The notes under the pieces: generated by a model
What the model was told of the DNA's origin: nothing
The model's input: only the letters and a program-made list of their open reading frames with translations
Database searches by the model: none
NCBI GenBank assembly: GCA_963971225.1
Contig: OZ020267.1
Coordinates: forward strand, 69,849,718 to 69,913,717
Reading direction: 5' to 3'
DNA length: 64,000 nucleotides
Origin: Melieria omissa
Lineage: Eukaryota > Arthropoda > Insecta > Diptera > Ulidiidae
Program-made: the position numbers and the translations under genes
In this document: positions 40,860 through 50,412 of the stretch, piece by piece
Layout: each line of letters begins with the position of its first letter
How positions within the stretch are numbered: the first letter of the stretch is position 1

Positions 40860-41075
40860 GGTGATTGACTCAATTTTTTTGAGCATTAAACTTTTGACGT
40901 GACTGACTCAATTTTTATTAAACTTATATTTTTGATATATTGATGTGATTGACTCATTCTCGGTTGAGTTTACTTTCTGGACGTGATTGACTCAATTATT
41001 CTTAAACCTATATTTTTGACGTGATTGACTCATTATAGGTTGAGCTTACATTCTTGACGTGATTGAATCATTTGA
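40860..41075 (+). promoter_or_regulatory. Array of GTGATTGACTCA motifs before the THAP frame
   Basis: TGACTCA or a close variant occurs about seven times at irregular 30-40-bp spacing (for example at 40865, 40903, 40953, 40988, 41024, 41066), mostly as GACGTGATTGACTCA. An inverted copy, TGAATCACGTGATT, lies downstream of the frame near 41657. TGACTCA is the AP-1 site in other contexts; here repeated subterminal motifs may be transposase or repressor binding sites. Function is inferred. Confidence 0.5.
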
Positions 41076-41120
41076 TTAACAATATATATACAAATATATA
41101 TTTTTCCATAAAACTGCAAA

Positions 41121-41632
41121 ATGGAGCCTGTGGGAATTATTTCTAAGAAATGCGGAGTAAAATGTTGCATCCGAACCTGCAAAAAATCAAAACGTCATAA
41201 CGAAGGTTTAAGAATTTTTAAATTTCCCCCATGTGATTCTGTCATGGGTCAAATTTGGAGAGAAAAGTGCAACGTAGCTATAGAAGATTACTCAAAAACG
41301 CTATATATTTGCGGAAACCATTTTGCAGATTCGGATATGGGTAAAAAAAGTTAAAGTCTGGAGGTATTCCTGTTCATAATTTGGAAGAATTTCATGATGA
41401 TTATAAAAATGAGATTTTACCTGCTCCCAGCGAACTTTTCATATTTCACAAAAATTACAGTTCATTACTAGATTTTGGAAACCTCATTGCTCCTTCACAT
41501 GAGTTTTTAGAAACAAGTAATGCCCACATACAAGTTTTTTGTAATATTTTCAAAAATAACCCGCAAACTCTTGGGATAAAAAACATTTTAAACAATTTTA
41601 AAGAAATTGGAGATTTTGGGTTGCTTTTTTAG
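41121..41632 (+). pseudogene. THAP-domain protein, frameshifted
   Basis: ATG 41121 opens a frame with a good THAP zinc finger: C15-X4-C20, FP at 35-36, W46, C64-X2-H67 followed by F. The frame stops at 41354 just after a run of seven A's. In another frame the sequence continues sensibly (LKSGGIPVHNLEEFHDDY) to a stop at 41632, so an indel in the A-run broke it. The family binds DNA; P-element transposases and many domesticated proteins begin with this finger. No coiled coil or catalytic part is seen. Confidence 0.8.
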
Positions 41633-41749
41633 CAAATTATTTTTTAAAATAACAGCTGAATCACGTGATTAAAATAGTGCTGTTGTCGGCTTAACAATCC
41701 AAAAAGGTTAATATACCAAAAGACGGGGATTTCCCAATTGTAATTGTAA

Positions 41750-41902
41750 TAAAATTAAAAAAAAACAGATAAAAGTCGCGAAAATAGAACCCCGTTTTTC
41801 GTAAACTGTCGCGATTATAGAACCTGCAATGTCAAAAATTAAGTCGTCGCGATAACCGGACCGTCGCGATAATGGGTAGTCGTGAATACCGAGCTTGCAC
41901 TG
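41750..41902 (-). mobile_element. Single end of a pogo-like element
   Basis: Read on the minus strand the end is CAGTGCAAGCTCGGTATTCA next to TA (41903-41904), followed inward by repeated ATCGCGAC phrases. No matching left end was found, so this is a fragment or a solo end nested in the THAP element. The inner limit is approximate. Confidence 0.5.
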
Positions 41903-42640
41903 TATGTACATATTTAATAAATATTATTTGTCTAACTATTATAAAGCAAAAAGTTATAAGAAAAAAGTAAAAAAAAAAGCAGAATAAATTTTTTGTGTTG
42001 CTTTTTTTCGATATATAGATGTATGTAAATCCACAATTTTAAAGATATTTTGTACATAACGATTGTAGTAAATCGTTTAACCATCTTTAATATTAAAAAT
42101 AGTGTGATGACTTTATAGCGTAGTGACTTGTTAAGTCGATAAGTTACCCCCTTTTGACATTCGTTTTCATATATTTTTGCACGCTATACTCCGTCGTAAA
42201 ATTACTACCGACAGCGTATGTATGCACTGTCCTGCACGCAGAATGAACCACAAAGCAAAAATAATTGAATCGAAAATCGAATTCAATTTTCCATTTCCTA
42301 GCCGGCAACAATAACAAAAACCATAGCTTATTGCTCTTCTCGCCATATATGTAAGAAGCAAGTGGCACTTCGTTTTTTTGCCGACAACAACAGCAACCAC
42401 AGCCGACGCTATTTTCACTTCAATGCTTCGCGGAGCCGCAGGCGATTATTGCTTTCTTCTTATCTCTGTGCTGTTTGTTCTGTGAAATAACAGAAACGAA
42501 TGCTGTCTAGTGCTGGTTGTAAGGTTAATAGCAGAGGACGTAATGTTCAATTAACAGTGGTCGTAATATTACGACCCCTTAACATTTTTAAATTTGTATG
42601 AGATGCGCGTTCTGTATTACTGTTTATTCTGTGATAGTAG

Positions 42641-42951
42641 GCATCAAACAGTATTTCGATTCAGTTATAACCATTAAAAAGGCAGTCTTGTAAAATTTCA
42701 ATTCATAAACAAATGTTTTTAGCAAGAATATCTTACAAGCAGCATATCTCCGAATTAAAATTTGTTATATTACTAACACAAATTTTAATATACAAAATGG
42801 TTGAATTAAAAATTGTTTTATTACTAACGCAAATTTTAATATATAAAATATTTGAATATGTTTATGGTAAATTGTCAGATATTTTACCGGGAATAAGCAG
42901 AATAACACCGCCTATTACAGCAACAGGTGAGTAGTCTATTGTAATAGCAGC
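42641..42951. other. Short spacer with a local duplication
   Basis: An AAATTTTAATATA(C/T)AAAAT-type phrase of about 55 bp is tandemly duplicated near 42755-42850, creating a 73-residue open frame that I do not take as a gene. It is the 3' side of GAR1. Confidence 0.5.
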
Positions 42952-43647
42952 CTACCAACGCTTGCCGCGACCGCCTCCTCCTCTATTAAAGCCACCTCCT
43001 CCACCACCACCGGATCCTTTATTGAAACCGCCTGCACCACTACCACCACGACCTCGTCCAAAACTGCCACGGCCTGCACCTCGACCAAAATTGCTACTTC
43101 CACCACGTCCAAAGCCACCACGTCCTCCGCCTCCTCGTCCACCACCTGGGGCACCCTTCTTTTTCACGCCTTTTGGTTGTGGGGATTTTGGCAGAAACCT
43201 CGATATCGGCAATAATTTTCCAGGATCAATATACAGCTTCTGACTTTGCTTAAAACTTTTCGCATTCATATTCTCTGACAACTTTATCGTGACCGAGTAA
43301 TCTCGCACGGTGCCGAATATTTCGTCAATTTTACCAATCTGCTCCTTGTTTTCCAGATAAATTGGAGCATTGAAGTACGGCACATCATCAATTTCCACTT
43401 TACACACCAGATCATCTTCACAAGGGTAGCTGTAGTGGCCTAATGGTATCACGCGCTCCGGTGGCCCTTGGTCAAAGGCACTAAAACGCCCACCACCTCT
43501 TCCGCCGCCCCCACGACCACCACCTCTTCCACCGCCACCACGACTACCGCGAAAACCTGCCAACAGGAAAAAGTTAGCGTGTTTTGTTAATGTAGGTTAT
43601 GACGCATATTTACCGCCACCTCCACGACCGCCGCGACCAAAAGACAT
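42952..43647 (-). CDS. GAR1: GAR1: H/ACA snoRNP subunit
   Basis: Two exons (43647-43614, 43556-42952) encode about 212 residues. The first exon encodes [11 protein letters not shown]; the join continues into a Gly/Arg (GAR) domain. The conserved core follows ([60 protein letters not shown]), then a second long Gly/Arg/Phe-rich tail ending GGRGKRW. Family role: part of the dyskerin-NOP10-NHP2 particle that makes pseudouridine in rRNA, in nucleoli. The start is supported by the GAR sequence in exon 1 and a good donor (GTAAAT). Intact; it sits between two P-like elements. Confidence 0.95.
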
Positions 43648-43808
43648 CTTGCCAGCAAATATATATGTAATGTACGAATTTTTTTGTAAAACAATCACTT
43701 TTTAACAAACGCCAAGTTGAGATTCAATCAATTACAACCGGTTGATATCGAAGAACACGTGCAAAGTGAATGCAAAGTAAATCGTTTAGGACAGAGCAGA
43801 GTCTATAC

Positions 43809-44205
43809 CAGTGTTGCCACTAAAAATTGTTTTCCCCTACCAAAATTGGTCCAAAATCAATCTCAGCCTACCAAAATAAATTTGTTAAACAAAAATTTGG
43901 TTTCATAAATACATTATTTAAAACAGAAACAATTAAATTCAGTAAAAAAAAACAAGTCAATTTTGCATATTAAATATGCTGCCATTAAAAGTATTACATT
44001 AAAATTAACATAAAATATATAAATATATATAAATTCATGCAGAGTCAGCTTAAAATCATAAAAAATTAATAGAAAATTTATTAATGCAGTGTGTTGCTCA
44101 CCAAAATTCCTTGAAAATCACAACAAACCAACCAACCTACCAAAGCCTTAATTTATGAAACAAAGCTACCAAGTATGGTCCAATTGGATCAAAACGGCAA
44201 CACTT
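43809..44205. mobile_element. hAT-like MITE upstream of GAR1
   Basis: Ends CAGTGTTGCC and GGCAACACTT are inverted repeats, and GTCTATAC (8 bp) lies exactly outside both (43801-43808 and 44206-44213). An 8-bp duplication with CAGTGTTGCC ends is typical of hAT MITEs. The 397 bp are non-coding and AT-rich. It is inserted in repeat Y (see 50555-51440), only about 160 bp upstream of the GAR1 start codon. Confidence 0.8.
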
Positions 44206-44236
44206 GTCTATACTAGTCTTGAAACTCCGCTCAAAC

Positions 44237-44620
44237 CATGGCACAATAAACAAGGTAGTGGCAGGAAGGAGCGAAAAAATTCACGTGTATTTTGTTAGTG
44301 TTTTTGTTCGGTTCATTGTCAAATCGGACGGACGGTTCTCTTGCCAACAGTATTGCCAGCATCGAATAGACCACTTGGTCTATTCGAAAACGTAAAAATA
44401 CATCAATTAACAGCAAAAGTACATAGCTTCTTTGTTTTAATCTGTTGTTTTACAATTAGGGGCAAAAGTGCTAAGTCCATAGTTCGCCGATTTTGCGTTA
44501 ATTCATAAAAGTTGGAAAAATAATATTCTTTCGTCATTGCAAAAATGCTTAAAATTCCACAGAAAAAGAGTTGACTGGCAATGCTGTTCGCCGAATGTAA
44601 ATAAAACAGACCATGCCATG
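44237..44620. mobile_element. P-like MITE, right end damaged (chain member 1)
   Basis: The left end CATGGCACAATAAACAAGG and the interior match the complete copies at 47772-48231 and 50896-51364. About 85 bp including the right terminal repeat are missing, although the last four bases are CATG. It is followed directly by GTTGCAGC (44621-44628) and the next P-like element. Confidence 0.8.
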
Positions 44621-45167
44621 GTTGCAGCCATGGTACAATAATATTCAGGTAATTTCATTCGATCAAATTTAAAAGTCAGTTGCCTTTTTGACAAATAAGA
44701 AGAAAATTTTAATGATGCAGAAAAAAGTATGAATGGTAGGAAATTTATTCAGAAATAGTAGTTGGTAGTAGTTGTAGTTAATTTTAACAGTTGATGCGAT
44801 CAAATAATGGATAACTGCTGTAATTTTGTTCTGCAAATTGAACATTACAACTGATGCGGTAAATTTCATGAATTTCGGTATTAAGTTATTAAAATGTTGT
44901 GATTTTTAAAAGACTAAACTACAAACTTACGTTGTGGTTTGTCATGCAAATTATGGACATTGCAGACGTACATTATATGGGCACTATAATATTGAAAGTA
45001 TGGTCAAACTAGTGGTGTACAATGAGTACATTTCTGAAGTGCTTCCTCAAAGCTCTAGGCCAACTGAATGATTTAAGACAATTTAAAGCTGTCTGTTTTT
45101 ACGCAACGAACGTCTGCCAAATTTAATGTCGAAAAGTAAAAGTGTGTCAACGTAAAACAATATTAAT

Positions 45168-45881
45168 ATGAGCTGTGCAATCAAAAAGTGCAATAACACC
45201 AAGTATAACTGCAATGGCGGTAGTGTGCGGTTCTTTGCTTTCCCAAGCAACAGATTCATGCGGGAAAAGTGGCTTGCTGCATGCGAAGTACGGGAGGAAG
45301 ACTTATCAAAGTCGTCGTTAGTATGCTCGATGCACTTTTTGCCGAGGGACGTGGGCGTTAAAAATAAAATATACCGCCTCAATCAAAATGCAGTACCTGT
45401 CATAGGTGCTGGCGCGCAACGGTAATGCAAATTATTTTCATTTGTATTATTTTTACTAATTAAACTCACTTTTCAGGAGAGAAGCGATCCACGTAGCAGA
45501 CGAAGTACCAACTACAGGTGCTTTCGCGCAACGGTAATGTATGCTCTTATATTCATTCTCATTTCTCATTAATCGCTCTATTCTAGCAGACATGCAAACA
45601 CCCGAGTTATGGTATCAAGAAGTACCCAAACGGAGTAAGTATTTTTGTTTCTATAGGATGCACATCATATAAACCTATAAATAATCTCCACTTACAGTTC
45701 ATCAACGAGCTACTATGAGGTACAAAAGAGATTGGCGGAGGCAGAGGAAACTGTGAAAGAGCTGACGCAAAAGCTGCAAAATGTAGACAGCAAATGCGTG
45801 TTTACAGAAAATCAACAGCAGCTGTTACAAAACCCAGAAAAGAGACCAAGGTATACGCTAGATGATGTATTTGACATGTAA
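45168..45881 (+). CDS. THAP zinc finger plus coiled-coil protein carried by the P-like element
   Basis: Four exons (45168-45421, 45477-45533, 45590-45634, 45698-45881) give 179 residues with all phases matching. The THAP finger is complete: C3-X4-C8, FP at 25-26, W35, C53-X2-H56-F, and the AVPV box at 75-78. Residues about 124-150 (YEVQKRLAEAEETVKELTQK) form a heptad-like coiled coil. THAP followed by a leucine zipper is the N-terminal layout of P transposase; the shortened KP product of Drosophila P elements has the same two parts and represses transposition. A repressor role here is inference. The exon 3 acceptor is a tandem TAGCAG, allowing one-residue variants. A domesticated host gene is an alternative. 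Confidence 0.75.
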
Positions 45882-46120
45882 TTTGGAGCAGTTGTTAAAG
45901 AATTACCATTTTCTTTTACAAAAACTGTATTCAAACTTTCTAAAACACCCATAAATTTTGAAGTTGGTTATACTAAACCACCTTCTGAATGCAAATCAAC
46001 GAACGTGTAACTCTGTGCGACATCCGTATTGAGTTAAACCCATTTTGTGGATCAGATATCAACCAAAATTCTCGAGCCCATCGTACTCAATAGCGCTCAA
46101 TTGTGCAAGTGTATAACACG

Positions 46121-46419
46121 CCTGCGCCGAGCACCACGACTCGCCTGCACCTAGCAGCACAACTCGCCTGCACCTAGCACCACGACTCGCCTGCGCCGAG
46201 CACCACGACTCGCCTGCACCTAGCAGCACAACTCGCCTGCGCCGAGCAGCAAGAGCACCGCCACGACTCGCCTGCACTAGCACCACGACTCGCCTGCACC
46301 TAGCACCACGACTCGCCTGCGCCGAGCACCACAACTCGCCTGCACCTAGCAGCACGACTCGCCTGCACCTAGCAGCACAACTCGCCTGCGCCGAGCAGCA
46401 AGAGCACCGCCACGACTCG
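46121..46419. repeat. 23-bp minisatellite in the P-like element
   Basis: About 13 copies of ACTCGCCTGCACCTAGCACCACG-type units (period 23), alternating CACCTAGCA and CGCCGAGCA variants, in a higher-order pattern that includes the block GCAAGAGCACCGCC. The array is much more GC-rich than its surroundings. The open frame across it on the minus strand is an artefact. Confidence 0.88.
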
Positions 46420-46864
46420 CACATTTAGTCTATTAGAACCACGCAAATCGTGCACCCGCAAGATAAGTTGTTAATTGAAGGTTAAAGATCTATTATTTTC
46501 CTCAATCACTTTACTAAAGGACGGAGTCGTGAATCGACTGCCGCCCGAGACTGGTGTATCCAGAATGCCAGTTTTGTGGATCACTCTACAACTTCGACTA
46601 CCTGCTATTTCTTACTTAATAAAAGACACCACCACGCTTCAACCCAAAAACCTGCCTTCTTTTTTCTGTCGGTCACCGCGCAAACATTTAGAAAACACAT
46701 TAATTCTTAAAGTATTTTTATGATACGTTACTACTTAAACTGATAGCCACAAATTTACAGCCCTATGGCAAAAATGAAAAGAGTAGTAGAACAAATTTTT
46801 TTCTCATTTGTCAATTTTCTTCTTATCTGTCTTTATGAAACTACCTGTATTTTATTGTATCATG

Positions 46865-46872
46865 GTTGCAGC
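46865..46872. repeat. GTTGCAGC 8-mer between chained P-like elements
   Basis: The same 8-mer stands at 44621-44628, here, and at 47764-47771; its reverse complement GCTGCAAC stands at 48232-48239. Each time it separates a CATG right end from a CATG left end, as expected if each element entered the target duplication of its neighbour. Confidence 0.9.
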
Positions 46873-47763
46873 CATGATACAAAAATAGAAGGTAGAGCCG
46901 TTGCTTCTTCTCAGCCGCCATGTTGCACATCTGACACTAAACCTGTTTTTGACGTTCTTCTTTGAAAATGTGCTACCGTACTGTTGTTAGAAAATCCCTT
47001 GAACATTTTCTTACGTCAACAAAATTGAAATGTATTTTGTTTAGGTTTTTGAGTTTAGATTCTCAAAATGTGAATATGTATTAGATCCGTATGTATATTT
47101 TCCGCAATGAACTCATCATACTTATAGTTTTGGTGTTTGATGTTTTAGGCTTGAATCAACCGTTGACGAATGAATAAAAATTTTTCGATTACGATCAATC
47201 TCACTGAAATACAAAACATAGTTCAATTCGATATTTCAAAGTACTGGAAAAAAAGTGTTTTTGTAATTTGTCGCCGTGCCAATTAATCGGTGAGTCGCCA
47301 ATTTGTTGGCACTGACAATAGTTGCCTATTTCTCACATGTTGCTTGGTGGGTTGCTCCTGGTTTTAGAGCAACGTGTTGCGAAACGTTTCTTTTTAGGCC
47401 GAACATGTTTTAGGATACGGTTTTTAAACAGCAATTTGAAAACACAAAAGAAAATGAATATTAATAAGAAATTAAAAAAAGAAATAATAACATAATAATT
47501 TACCTTTGTATTATTTATTGCGTTGTAGATTGTCTAACAGTTCATAATATTACTAAACAAAATGTACTAGTCACATTGAAATGTCTATTTCGTGTTTATT
47601 TTAAAAAAGATCTAAAAATCCTTAGAACCTTAAATAGCGCTAATTTAGTATTACAACGAAGTGGCATCACGACCCAAGCTATTGACAAATACGAGAAACG
47701 TCAATAAACACGTGTAGTGTCAAAACAAATTACAGCGGTTCTACCTTCTATATTTGTATCATG
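46873..47763. mobile_element. Non-coding P-like element (chain member 3)
   Basis: Left end CATGATACAAAAATAGAAGG and inverted right end CATGATACAAATATAGAAGG agree over about 31 bp with three mismatches; the Drosophila P terminal repeat is also 31 bp. GTTGCAGC flanks both sides. The 891 bp carry no coding frame of note. Part of its left subterminal sequence (46890-46925) recurs in inverted form at 54048-54105. Confidence 0.85.
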
Positions 47764-47771
47764 GTTGCAGC

Positions 47772-48231
47772 CATGGCACAATAAACAAGGTAGTGGCAGG
47801 AAGGAGCGAATTTTATTTTTTTCTCGTCAGAGTCCGGTAGGTTGTCAGAAATGTTTGTCTGTTTTATTTACATTCGGCGAACAGCATTGCCAGTCAACTC
47901 TTTTTCTGTGGATCTTTAAGCATTTTTGCAATGACGAAAGAATATTATTTTTCCAACTTTTATGAATTAACGCAAAATCGGCGAACTATGGACTTAGCAC
48001 TTTTGCCCCTAATTGTAAAACAACAGATTAAAACAAAGAAGCTATGTACTTTTGCTGTTAATTGATGTATTTTTACGTTTTCGAATAGACCAAGTGGTCT
48101 ATTCGATGCTGGCAATACTGTTGGCAAGAGAACCGTCCGTCCGATTTGACAATGAACCGAACAAAAACACTAACAAAATACACGTGAATTTTTTCGCTCC
48201 TTCCTGCCACTACCTTGTTTATTGTGCCATG
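47772..48231. mobile_element. P-like MITE, complete (chain member 4)
   Basis: Both ends are CATGGCACAATAAACAAGG in inverted orientation, followed inward by TAGTGGCAGGAAGGAGCGAA. The 460 bp are non-coding, with an internal hairpin ATAGACCAAGTGGTCTAT near 48085. Left flank GTTGCAGC, right flank GCTGCAAC (the reverse complement), so the flanks are inverted rather than direct. Confidence 0.85.
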
Positions 48232-48239
48232 GCTGCAAC

Positions 48240-48275
48240 CATGATGCAATAAACAAGGTGGTGTAAGCTCGTGAC
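48240..48275. mobile_element. Left end of a further P-like element (chain member 5)
   Basis: CATGATGCAATAAACAAGGT follows GCTGCAAC directly. It resembles the other P-like ends but differs inward. No matching right end was found in the window, so only the end is annotated. Confidence 0.55.
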
Positions 48276-49346
48276 AGTTTCCTCGATATTGGCAGTTCAT
48301 GCTCCCTTGAAAAAAACATTGTTGCTTCTTTTAAAAAAATACTTTTTTTTCCTTAGCAAAAAAAAAAATAGCGTAATCAAGAAATAGTACTTTCCAGCAG
48401 AAAACATAACGAACAACATTGTCTCTCATTTTAATTCTATCACCTCAGAAAACAAATGGTGTATGTTCAATTTGATTCAATGGAACATAAGGCATCCGTT
48501 TCCAAAGATGTACATATTGACATATGTTTCAAAATACAGTTATTATCAAACAAATATATTTTGCTCGTTTTTCTTTGATTGTGTATTCTTAAATTTGCGA
48601 TGCCGAAATCCAGCTGCAGTTTATGCCATCGAACTTGGACTTATTTTTAATTTACCCCGAGCAACGAGCAGGTTGACGACGAATAAACAAATACGCATTT
48701 ATTTACTCACCATGGCTTTTACTTATTGACAGCACAAAATATGTATGAGAAAGACCGTCGGAAGAATGCAAAAATGCAGCAGTATCAAAGGCAACGAACC
48801 AACTTTAATGATGCAAACCTTCTTGTATTTTCCTGCAGATGTGCAAAATAACAAGTAATATTCTTCCGAATAGATTTTAGCATGAAAGTTAAATCTGTGG
48901 TCCAACTTCCAATCGTGGAAATTTTCACAACAAAGAAACAGCTGATATAGGTTCACCACGATTTTTTCTTCTTGGCCGCACAACAATTACATAGAAAGTG
49001 ACGGCAGAATAATGCAAGAAAAGTATCAACAAAAGCAACTGCAAAAATGATTTTATGGTGGCAAACCATTTAAATATTCAGTTAGAATCAAAAACGCGCA
49101 TAAATCCTTGTTCCGGGGTAGTTCTTCATATAAAATAATATTGTTTGGCAAAGGCGGTGATGCTGGCAAATTCGCGAACAATTAACAGCTGATTGTTTTT
49201 CACCTCGCATTTCAGCAGGATCATCAAAAGGAAATTTATATGAAAATTTGGTCGTATATCATGCACGTCTGTAGCGACATAAACTAAAATGAACCTTATT
49301 TGTTGATTGCAAATTGCTAATAACTTGCTGTGGAACTTCCCCAGTA
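48276..49346. other. AT-rich sequence without supported gene
   Basis: Possibly the interior of the P-like element beginning at 48240. Open frames here (for example 48463-48729) have no recognisable domain. Confidence 0.35.
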
Positions 49347-49354
49347 GTAAAAAC

Positions 49355-50412
49355 GGCTAGTCTCTTATATCTGTACGGTGAGCTAGAGCACTGAAAATTT
49401 TATGGTAGATAGTATTCGCTATTAAACGCGGAATTTTAAATTTTTAGCCGTCGGAGTTGTCTAGTTTTTAAGTTATTAATTTTTAAAAATTGCAAAAATC
49501 GCCTCGCAAGCTTACACTTCTTCTTCCACTCAATACAACTGGCATTCACAATAGGATAAAAGCTGAAGAAATATCGACAGCATTGCCATTTTGTTATGCA
49601 GAAATACTGTTAGCACCTTACTGATGCTCCGGCACAATGGTTGCTCCTATGAGGGTTATTTTTCAAGCGCCCGGCCGAAGGCCGACCACACAGAAGGGAT
49701 TTGAATGCAGAAATACTGTTAGCACTTTACTGATGCCTGGCGCACTAGTTGCTCCTATGAGGGTTATTTTTCAAGCGCCCGGCCGAAGGCCGACCACACA
49801 GAAGGGATTCGAATGCAGAAATACTGTTAGCACTTTACTGATGCCTGGCGCACTAGTTGCTCCTATGAGGGTTATTTTTCAAGCGCCCGGCCGAAGGCCG
49901 ACCACACAGAAGGGATTTGAATGCAGAAATACTGTTAGCACTTTACTGATGCCTGGCGCACTAGTTGCTCCTATGAGGGTTATTTTTCAAGCGCCGGCCG
50001 AAGGCCGACCACACAGAAGTAATTTGAATGCAGAAATACTGTTAGCACTTTACTGATGCCTGGCGCACTAGTTGCTCCTATGAGGGTTATTTTTCAAGCG
50101 CCCGGCCGAAGGCCGACCACACAGAAGGAGTTTGAATACAGAAATACTGTAAATATTTCACTGAATCTGAAGCCCTACTTGCACTTAAGAGGGTTATTAC
50201 CCCTCTCCCCTCTTTTTCCACCTACCCACTCCACCTTATTGGCAAGTAATTACAAGTTTTCTCGCTTCGCAGGTAAAATTTAAAAAATTAATTTAAAAAA
50301 AACTATACACTTCCGACGGTTTTCCTTTCAAGGGGGATATATGGGGGACCCCCCCTACCCCCCCACAAAATTTTATCCTCCTCCTCGAACGTACAGATAT
50401 AAGAGTCCTTCC
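49355..50412. mobile_element. TIR repeat family R, copy B, with 8-bp duplication
   Basis: Left end GGCTAGTCTCTTATATCTGT and right end ACAGATATAAGAGTCCTTCC are imperfect inverted repeats, flanked by GTAAAAAC on both sides (49347-49354 and 50413-50420). The 1058 bp contain a 108-bp minisatellite and a poly-C/poly-G-rich stretch near 50332-50364. The 8-bp duplication suggests a hAT- or P-like mover; no transposase is present to decide. Confidence 0.75.
49597..50135 (+). repeat. 108-bp tandem repeat, five units
   Basis: Units starting ATGCAGAAATACTGTTAGCA begin at about 49597, 49705, 49813, 49921, 50028 and (partial) 50136. Each has the hairpin GGCCGAAGGCC. Copies 2-4 are nearly identical, so the expansion is recent. 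Because 108 is 36 codons, a repetitive open frame runs through it. Confidence 0.9.

Larger units (their letters stand above)
40398..42633 (+). mobile_element. P-superfamily-like transposon with THAP pseudogene
   Basis: The left end CACAGAATAAACAGTATACA and the inverted right end CACAGAATAAACAGTAATAC agree over about 31 bp with one indel and two mismatches. The 7-mer ATAGTAG lies directly outside both ends (40391-40397 and 42634-42640). Long similar ends, a 7-8-bp duplication and a THAP-domain reading frame inside together point to the P superfamily. The 2236 bp hold an array of TGACTCA sites, the broken THAP frame and a nested pogo-like end. No catalytic domain is visible. Confidence 0.65.
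44629..46864 (+). mobile_element. P-like element encoding a THAP/coiled-coil protein (chain member 2)
   Basis: Left end CATGGTACAATAATATTCAG; right end, read inward on the other strand, CATGATACAATAAAATACAG. The 8-mer GTTGCAGC flanks both sides (44621-44628, 46865-46872). The CATG-AT start, spacing and 8-bp duplication match Drosophila P (which starts CATGATGAAATAACATAAGG, from memory). It contains a four-exon THAP gene (45168-45881) and a 23-bp minisatellite. The region that would encode the GTP-binding and catalytic parts of a P transposase is absent in 2236 bp, so it is probably non-autonomous but protein-coding. Confidence 0.8.

Noticed and set aside
42713..42934. 73-codon frame with repeated TQILIYK
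   Set aside because: Created by a local tandem duplication in AT-rich DNA; no independent support.
46059..46424. 121-codon Cys/Arg/Ala-rich open frame on the minus strand
   Set aside because: It is only the translation of the 23-bp minisatellite; no start context or domain.
49637..50056. 139-codon frame made of 36-residue repeats
   Set aside because: Exact product of a 108-bp tandem repeat; the unit has hairpins and no recognisable protein motif.
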